From the NCBI GenBank assembly GCA_944343275.1, contig CALVMH010000001.1, positions 61,433 to 125,432 of the forward strand: a stretch of DNA of 64,000 nucleotides, in the 5' to 3' direction. Positions 58,375 through 64,000 of the stretch are shown in pieces. This DNA comes from an uncultured Clostridia bacterium. GTDB lineage: Bacteria > Bacillota > Clostridia > Christensenellales > Borkfalkiaceae. The translations under genes were made by a program, and so were the position numbers. The notes below the pieces were generated by a model. That model did no database searches. It was not told the origin of the DNA and saw nothing but the letters and a program-made list of their open reading frames with translations. How positions within the stretch are numbered: the first letter of the stretch is position 1; each line of letters opens with the position of its first letter.

Positions 58375-59200
58375 TTCCGTCCGCTCCGCAAATTTTTCCG
58401 ACCTTTCCGAGCCCGTCCAGCAAGATATAACGGTCAAAGAGTTTTTCGGGAACGTCTGCGACGCGCACGAGATGCGCCGAGGCAAAGACGCATATCCCGC
58501 TCTCCGTCGCCCGCCGCACTGCCGCATAGTCTTCGGGAAGCAGTTCATCCGTAACGATGAGCTCGGGACGCATGGCGCGGATACCCGCCGTGAACGCAGT
58601 CAGCTTTTCCGCAAAGCGGATGACATCCGACGTTGCACCGAGATCGCCCGCAGACAGTTCCCCTCGTTCGTCGCTTACGAGCACGTTGCACATCTTCCGT
58701 TCGCAGACAAGCCGCGCAAGGTCGCGCAGCAGCGTTGTTTTGCCTTCCCCCGGCGGGGAGAGCAGGATGAGCGAACAAAGCCTGTCCCGCAGGCATTTCC
58801 GGTAGATTTCCTCTGCACACCCCTTGACGGCGTGCGGAATGCGGATGCACAGTGAGGTCACCGAATGCACCGACAGCACGCTTCCGCGCTCGGTGACGCA
58901 GCTCCCCGCGATCCCGATCCGCTCTCCCGCCGCACCGGTCAGAAATCCCCGCCTGATCTGCTCTGCGGACGAATACAGCGAATATCCGCTTGCCGCGAAC
59001 AACGTATCGGAAACCTCCTTCATGGTGGGAAACAACGCCCCTTCTTCCCGCTCACAGACCCCCTCGCCCCCAAGATAGCGGAAGACGCCGCCGACATTTG
59101 CCCTGAGCGGCTTGTCCGCCCGCACGCGCAGTTCATAGAGCAGGTTGAGATTGACGTGATGCACGGCGTTCATGAGCCGCGGCGGAAGAAAATCCAGCAT
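58361..59200 (-). CDS. spoIIIAA: Stage III sporulation protein AA (ATPase)
   Basis: 279 residues, a secretion-type ATPase thought to power the SpoIIIA complex. Walker A is LSPPGEGKTTLLRDLARL, Walker B and sensor are SDERGEL and IVTDEL. RIGIAGSCV and VHSVTSLCIRIPHAV are family blocks. First gene of the operon AA-AB-AC-AD-AE-AF-AG-AH, complete and uninterrupted. The start codon lies five bases after a sigma-E-like -10 element. Confidence 0.95.
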   Translation of the reverse strand: MLDFLPPRLMNAVHHVNLNLLYELRVRADKPLRANVGGVFRYLGGEGVCEREEGALFPTMKEVSDTLFAASGYSLYSSAEQIRRGFLTGAAGERIGIAGSCVTERGSVLSVHSVTSLCIRIPHAVKGCAEEIYRKCLRDRLCSLILLSPPGEGKTTLLRDLARLVCERKMCNVLVSDERGELSAGDLGATSDVIRFAEKLTAFTAGIRAMRPELIVTDELLPEDYAAVRRATESGICVFASAHLVRVADVPEKLFDRYILLDGLGKVGKICGADGNALD

Positions 59201-59205
59201 GGTAT

Positions 59206-59233
59206 ATGATATGCCGCAGGTTTCGGAATATGA
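59206..59233 (-). promoter_or_regulatory. Candidate sigma-E promoter of the spoIIIA operon
   Basis: On the - strand TCATATT (59233-59227), 13 bp and CATATCAT (59213-59206) resemble the mother-cell sigma-E elements (ATA-type -35, CATACAAT-type -10). The spacer is one base short of the usual. Sigma-E control of spoIIIA is established in Bacillus. Confidence 0.55.
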
Positions 59234-59235
59234 AA

Positions 59236-59265
59236 AGCCCCCGCAGGAAATTTCCTGCGGGGGCT
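59236..59265 (-). terminator. Intrinsic terminator of the GH51 gene
   Basis: A perfect 15-bp inverted repeat, AGCCCCCGCAGGAAA and its complement, followed on the - strand by TTTT. It separates the GH51 unit from spoIIIA. Confidence 0.9.
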
Positions 59266-59275
59266 CATCGGCTTG

Positions 59276-61879
59276 TCATTCGATCACAAACACCGATACG
59301 CTGTTGTTTTTGACGGGTGCGCACAGAACATTGCCGTCGATCGGCAGCTCGCTTTCCACGGGTCGGATGTTTTCCGCTTTTCCCGCGCGCATGCCGATCT
59401 CATTGATGACGGTCTCATCTTCATGCCACAGCGTCGTGACCTTTGCCTTCACGCGCTTGCCGAACCCGACGAGCTCTGCCCGCATCTCCTCGTCCTTTCC
59501 CGATACGTTGACGACTTTCAGATAGAGCTTGCCGTCCTCGCCCACCGTTGCCGATCGGAAGACGCGTTCGTTGACTTTCCAGATGTGCTTGCGGAGAACT
59601 TCATGCCAGATGCCGTCCTTGAAGAATTCCGCCGTGAACATCCTGCGCGTATATCTGAGCCGCATGATATTGCCGTCCGGGCTGTATCCGAGAAATTTGT
59701 CCTTCCCCATCATTTCGCATACGGTACGGATGAAATCCACCCGCTTATCGAAGGAGACATCATATCCCTTATGATTTTTTCCGTATTGACAGCAGACAGA
59801 GAATCCGGCGCTGTCCATCGTGCCGGCATCCCGCACATCGGCAACGCCGACGCCCGCAATAAAACTCTGTTCCCCGGAGAGCCTGCGCATGGCGATCTCA
59901 ACTTCGCAATCGCCGAAGGCGCGTTTGTCGTAATAAAAACCGTTGAAGGCATCGCTCTCTTCAATGATGAGTTCCCCGTTTTCGATGTGTCCGCCGCGGC
60001 AGTTCGGATAGGTCTTCCATTCGCCCATTCCGTCCTTAAAATCGTGGCGGTAAAGCACCTTGCCGCTGCCGATGTCGCGCACGGTGACGCTTCGGACGGC
60101 GCTTGCCGTGCGGTGTCCGCCGATGAGAAGTCCGCCCGCGTTGTCGTCGTTCACCGGGGAGAGGTCCGTCAGCGTGTATGTTCCGACGTTGGCGGCGAAC
60201 ATCTGCTGAACATAATAATTGGGCGTGAGCATGACGTCGCGCGCGTTGAACCAGATGAGGTCGGGCGTCCAGCGGTAATGATAAGAAGAAGCGAAGAGCG
60301 GCGCGTAACAAGTCATCTTTACCACGTCGGAATTGCGTTCGCAGCCCGTCAGAAATGCTGCCTCCGCGAGAGCGGAACGCAGGTTGTTATCGCCGTTCAG
60401 TCTCCCCCTCCCGTCCGACATCGTATGCATCGCATATTCGCCCATGAACACTTTCGCACCGCTGCGGTCATAACAATCATAGCGCTTGGTGTTATCGATG
60501 AACCACTGATAGGAGTTGTAGACATGTTCGTCCACGATCATATCGCGGTATTTTTCATTGATGAGTTTCCAATTGTCGTTGGAATCCTGCGGGCGGATAT
60601 CCACGCCCGCACTCGTCACAACGGTGATGCCGAACGACTTCAACAGATCGGTCACGCGTCCCGCATACATGTATTGACGCACGCCGAGCATGCAGGATGC
60701 GAAGTTGTCGAAGTATTCAAATCCCCAATTTTCGTTGCCGATCCCGATATATTTCAAATCGAACGGCGCAGGATGCCCCATGTCTGTCCGGACTTTCGCC
60801 CAATACGATTCGTTCTTGTCCGCGGAAGACACATCGCCTTTGGCAAAAAAGATGAGATCGGCGACGTTGTCGATGACCTCTTTCTGGAAGCGGGGCGTCC
60901 CCGGAACGATGCGCTGATATCCCGTTTTGCGCTGCTCCCCCATGCGGATCTGACAGAGGACGCCGCAGTGCAATACGGGCAGCGGGGTCGCGCCGATGTC
61001 TTCGCACAGGCAGAAATATTCATAAAACCCGATGCCGTAGGACTGCATATACCGCCACAGGTTGGGGATCTGTTTGCGCTGTTCGAGCGGACCGACCGTG
61101 TTGCGCCATTGATATTGCATGTCAAAAGTGACATCCCCTTCCACCACGCAGCCGCCGGGAAAGCGCATGAACGCGGGATGACAGTCTTTGAGGACCTGCA
61201 CCAGGCGGGGAGAAAGTTTTCCGTTGCGGTATTTTCGGGGATCGCCCCAAGTGGTCGCGGGCAGCAGCGATATATAATCGATCCCCAGCCTGCCGTTCCC
61301 TTCCAGAACAATGCAAAGGCGCCCCATCGTATCTTTTTCGGCAACGATGTCCGTAGCGACCTTGACCCAATCACCGTCATCCCCTTCCGGAATAGCGATC
61401 TCGCCGACGGTGGTATGCCTGCCGTGCGCGCCGCGCAGATACACTTTTGCGATCCCGCAAAATCCGAGGCGCTTCACCCACATCGAAAAGTGATAGGTCT
61501 CTTTGTTGCAGACGGGCATGCCGTACATATCATATCCGCTGCTTGTATAATATCCGGGATTTTCCAGATGATAGATTCCGCCGATATCCAACAGAAGATA
61601 GGTCGGATTGTTGGCGTTCATGCCGCCAGACTTACAAAGCTCTTTGGGACCCGCTCCATAGATGTCCCAATAAAATGCATTTTGACTGCGAACTTCCACC
61701 TCGCTCCCCGCGTTGCAGTCGTCGTAGGAAAAATATTCGAATTCAAAGGAATTGTTGATGACCATTTCGGCGTTCAGCCCGCCGTCCGCCGCCTGGTTGA
61801 TGTCCTCGAAGAATAGCCCGTACAGCTCTTTGGAGACCTTCACTCCCTTTTTCTTTGCATCAAGCGTATAGTGGATCAT
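59276..61879 (-). CDS. Alpha-L-arabinofuranosidase (GH51)
   Basis: About 867 residues, no signal peptide, so it acts on arabino-oligosaccharides inside the cell. LYGLFFEDINQAADGGL begins the barrel. A carbohydrate-binding-like beta domain (about 75-220) is inserted, as in long GH51 enzymes. Acid/base Glu is in KYIGIGNENWG and the nucleophile Glu in KVFMGEYAMH. A C-terminal beta domain ends the protein. ATG 61951 is fused to the -10 element, so ATG 61879 is chosen, though it lacks a good ribosome site. Standalone gene, no sugar transporter beside it. Confidence 0.92.
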   Translation of the reverse strand: MIHYTLDAKKKGVKVSKELYGLFFEDINQAADGGLNAEMVINNSFEFEYFSYDDCNAGSEVEVRSQNAFYWDIYGAGPKELCKSGGMNANNPTYLLLDIGGIYHLENPGYYTSSGYDMYGMPVCNKETYHFSMWVKRLGFCGIAKVYLRGAHGRHTTVGEIAIPEGDDGDWVKVATDIVAEKDTMGRLCIVLEGNGRLGIDYISLLPATTWGDPRKYRNGKLSPRLVQVLKDCHPAFMRFPGGCVVEGDVTFDMQYQWRNTVGPLEQRKQIPNLWRYMQSYGIGFYEYFCLCEDIGATPLPVLHCGVLCQIRMGEQRKTGYQRIVPGTPRFQKEVIDNVADLIFFAKGDVSSADKNESYWAKVRTDMGHPAPFDLKYIGIGNENWGFEYFDNFASCMLGVRQYMYAGRVTDLLKSFGITVVTSAGVDIRPQDSNDNWKLINEKYRDMIVDEHVYNSYQWFIDNTKRYDCYDRSGAKVFMGEYAMHTMSDGRGRLNGDNNLRSALAEAAFLTGCERNSDVVKMTCYAPLFASSYHYRWTPDLIWFNARDVMLTPNYYVQQMFAANVGTYTLTDLSPVNDDNAGGLLIGGHRTASAVRSVTVRDIGSGKVLYRHDFKDGMGEWKTYPNCRGGHIENGELIIEESDAFNGFYYDKRAFGDCEVEIAMRRLSGEQSFIAGVGVADVRDAGTMDSAGFSVCCQYGKNHKGYDVSFDKRVDFIRTVCEMMGKDKFLGYSPDGNIMRLRYTRRMFTAEFFKDGIWHEVLRKHIWKVNERVFRSATVGEDGKLYLKVVNVSGKDEEMRAELVGFGKRVKAKVTTLWHEDETVINEIGMRAGKAENIRPVESELPIDGNVLCAPVKNNSVSVFVIE

Positions 61880-61951
61880 GTTGCCGTCTGTTTGTCCGCC
61901 CGTTCTGCCGTTTTTTTGCGGCGCGGACCCTCCCAGATAGTTTCTGCCCAT

Positions 61952-61979
61952 ATTATAACAAACTTTTCGCGTTTGTCAA
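61952..61979 (-). promoter_or_regulatory. Promoter of the GH51 gene
   Basis: On the - strand: TTGACA (61979-61974), 16 bp, TATAAT (61957-61952). The +1 falls inside the first possible ATG, ruling that start out. Confidence 0.8.
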
Positions 61980-62030
61980 CGGAATTACCGCAGATTATTT
62001 TCATAATTTCTAAAATATTTCATTTTGACA

Positions 62031-63383
62031 TTAAACAATATGCCGTGACCTGCCGATACGCATGCAGGCTCGTTGGTCTTGTGTCCGGATTCCGGCACAA
62101 AAAAAGCAACTCAACGGAAAAGCCGATGAGTCGCCTCTTGGTGCCCCGCATGAAAACAAGGTTGAACTTTCGAGTTCTGCAAGGCTGACTGTTTCTTCTT
62201 TGCCGTTGGCATTGTATATGATTTTTAAGTGGTCATCGTAAAGGTAAATGGCGTTGATAAACGTATCTATTATCTTGCGCTTGCCCTCCTGCGTGGTTAT
62301 ATCTATCTTGCGGAAGTTGGACAGAGCCATTCTGAAATGGTCTTGCGTAAAGATTGGTGCTCTAAGCTGCTCCTTGGCAATCGAGTCGCTTATCTCGCGT
62401 TTTTCCTTTTCAAGCCCGTCCAGCCGTTTCAATAAGGTTTCCGTCGCGTAGCCCTTTTGCACGGCATTGACGATATTCTCTATCTCTTTTTCCTTTTGCT
62501 TCAACTGCTCCTGCAACTTGGGAAGAACAGTACTCTCCGTGTATTGCAAATCATACAGCTTTGCAGATAGCTTTTCTATCACGCCGTCGTCTTTGAGGAA
62601 TTCCATCGTCTTATAGACTATGAAATCTTCCAGCTTGGTCTTGCTGACGGGTTTCTTTTCGCATTGGTGCTTTTTCTGCCGCACGCAGGCGTAATAACGA
62701 TAGACAATGCCCTTTGTGCCGCTCGTTCCCGTCTGCGCAACCATCATTGCTCCGCACCGCCCGCAAAATAGTTTGGTGGTGAGCAGGTAATCTTCGTCCG
62801 CCGAATGTCTTGCCGGTGCCTTCGAGTTCTTGGCAAGCTCCAACTGTACGGCATTGAACAGCTCTTCCGAAACAAGCGGCGGCACGCTGTTCTCTATCAC
62901 CACGCCCATGTGGTGGTACTCTCCAATATAAACTCTGTTTGAGAGCATATAGCGGATTGCATTATACCTCAAAGCCTTGCCGTTCGAGCGCGTTACTTTG
63001 CGCTCGTTCATTATGTTATAGATTTCCTTTACCGTTTTTCCGTCATTGCTCAACTTGAATATCTCCTGCACAACGGGCGCGGCTTGCGGATCTATATCGA
63101 GCTTGCGCTCTTTGTTTATCACATAGCCGAACGGAACGTTGCCGCCATTCCACAAGCCTTTCAGTGCATTCTCCTTCATCCCGCGCGTTACCTTTTCGGC
63201 AAGCTCGGCGGAGTAGTATTCCGCCATACCTTCGAGGACGGACTCCAAGAGTATGCCTTCCGAGCCTTCGGCAATCGTCTCCTTTGCAGAAATGACCTTA
63301 ACCCCGTTCTTGCGCAGCAGCGCTTTATAGTGCGCGCTGTCGTAACGGTTGCGGGAGAACCTGTCCAATTTCCATACTGTCAC
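62031..63383 (-). pseudogene. Large serine recombinase, N-terminally truncated
   Basis: 450 residues of a site-specific serine recombinase of conjugative or phage-element type. It begins abruptly at VWKLDRFSRNRYDSAHYK; the preceding 60-70 residues with the catalytic Ser (YARxSS motif) are missing. The recombinase core end, a zinc ribbon (CGRCGAMM ... CVRQKKHQC), a coiled coil (QLKQKEKEIENIVNAVQKG) and C-terminal domain are intact. Without the Ser domain it cannot recombine. The last 45 residues look like read-through. It is a remnant of an integrated element. Confidence 0.85.
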
Positions 63384-63442
63384 ATATTTTTATGGACACT
63401 GTTTTTATTTTAAGTCTTTAGCCGCTTTCGATGTTTAACATT

Positions 63443-64000
63443 TTAAGCATCATACCTTTGAAAGTGACTCATAGATAATTTACAACTTATCGCAGACAGA
63501 ATGATATAAATAACAACCCCTATAATCAAAGCGGCTGCTTTTGCTCCTGTGTTTACAGAATTCAGCCCGTTCAGCGTAACGGAATACAGCGGCGTTGCCC
63601 AGCGTAAAACGATGAAAACGCCGATCAGCAAGAACACGGCAACCGCGCCGATCACGAACGGAACGCCGATCTTATCGGGGGATTTGAAATAGCGCGGAAA
63701 GAAGATCATGTTGAACACGCCGAGCAATACCGCACCATTGCCGACCAAAGCAAGATTTGCCGAGATCCCCGCTTGATTGACATACTGCTCCGCGGGCAAA
63801 ACAGCGCCTTTGACTGCGCCGATGATCCCGACAAGCAGCAAAATGATACCTTGCAGCCCGAATACCACAAGCATCTTTGCAAGTGGGATATGCTCCTTTT
63901 TGACGGGCAATGCGCAGGAAAAGGCAATATCGCCGTTTTCTCTTGTCATCATACAGCAGAAAAAGACCGAAAGGCAGGAGAAAAAGAAAATGACTTCATA
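63443..64000 (-). CDS. ABC-2 type transporter permease, 5' end outside window
   Basis: 185 residues; the frame stays open to the window edge (YEVIFFFSCLSVFFCCMM precedes the first visible ATG at 63952). Several membrane helices, with GDIAFSCALPVKKEHIPLAK matching the ABC2_membrane_5 group of permeases. It would export drugs, peptides or lipids with an ATPase partner presumably just outside. The C-terminus ends near the recombinase remnant. Confidence 0.75.
   Translation of the reverse strand, partial: YEVIFFFSCLSVFFCCMMTRENGDIAFSCALPVKKEHIPLAKMLVVFGLQGIILLLVGIIGAVKGAVLPAEQYVNQAGISANLALVGNGAVLLGVFNMIFFPRYFKSPDKIGVPFVIGAVAVFLLIGVFIVLRWATPLYSVTLNGLNSVNTGAKAAALIIGVVIYIILSAISCKLSMSHFQRYDA

Noticed and set aside
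59273-61816. Very long open frame on the + strand opposite the GH51 gene
   Set aside because: The - strand has intact GH51 catalytic motifs, promoter and terminator. The + frame has no ribosome site and His/Arg-rich shadow composition.
62049-62160. Attachment site or tRNA fragment at the 3' end of the serine recombinase remnant
   Set aside because: No tRNA structure and no direct repeat partner was found within the window.
1-64000. CRISPR array, rRNA operon, complete insertion sequence or prophage
   Set aside because: No regular direct-repeat/spacer array, no rRNA sequence, no transposase flanked by inverted repeats and no phage structural genes were seen.

Overview
The window is a 64 kb chromosomal segment of a GC-rich, anaerobic, endospore-lineage Clostridia bacterium. 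A Christensenellales-like gut organism is my best guess, not proven. The evidence is an oxygen-sensitive class III ribonucleotide reductase, a complete spoIIIA operon with spoIVB, spoVG and gerW, an ispH-S1 fusion, a glgC/glgD glycogen operon, and typical sigma-A promoters with strong Shine-Dalgarno sites. There is little mobile DNA: one tyrosine recombinase gene with its own candidate sites, and one truncated serine recombinase at the right end. No CRISPR array, rRNA or prophage was seen; the only tRNA is tRNA-Trp.

Layout. 0-8.3 kb (+): a truncated HD-domain gene, nrdDG under three phased NrdR-type boxes, an M29 aminopeptidase, two COG0523/CobW GTPases, a flavodoxin and an rRNA methyltransferase. 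8.3-9.5 kb (-): a DUF1848 protein and tRNA-Trp. 9.6-19.5 kb (+): proC-rnhA-VTT membrane protein-flavoprotein, then a chorismate mutase/CMP kinase fusion, plsC and ispH-rpsA, then htpG and a cold-shock gene. 19.6-23.8 kb: spoVG (-) and murC (+) from back-to-back promoters, a DUF815 ATPase (-) and ilvC (+). 23.9-34.4 kb (+): glycogen genes glgB-glgC-glgD-glgA-glgP plus a GH13 glycosidase. 34.4-38 kb: tyrosine recombinase, hflX, a small Cys-rich gene (-) and lexA. 38-46.6 kb (-): rluB, DacB-like, gerW, DUF2953, scpB, scpA, M50 protease, lysA, a second DD-carboxypeptidase and spoIVB. 46.7-54.7 kb (-): recN, argR, nadK, tlyA, dxs, ispA, folD, nusB and asp23. 54.8-59.2 kb (-): spoIIIAH back to spoIIIAA. 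59.3-64 kb (-): a GH51 arabinofuranosidase, the recombinase remnant and an ABC-2 permease fragment.

Strand organisation. Almost all genes left of about 38 kb are on the + strand and almost all right of it are on the - strand, so transcription converges there. Three kilobases left of the switch lies a 415-bp intergenic region just upstream of a tyrosine recombinase gene. It holds two candidate 11-6-11 bp recombination sites. Six copies of an interspersed element built from CATAGT/ACTATG half-sites are scattered through the window. The copies left of the switch read +, and those right of it read - (one copy is ambiguous). Two copies sit in frame inside dxs and spoIIIAE, and two supply stop codons. 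A replication-terminus neighbourhood with a polar-site family would explain these facts together, but that is inference.

Other points of interest are several promoters whose -10 element lies 5-8 nt from the start codon (leaderless mRNAs), an AroH-Cmk fusion, a COG0523-DUF1980 fusion, a start codon buried in an intrinsic terminator, and the absence of spo0A downstream of spoIVB.
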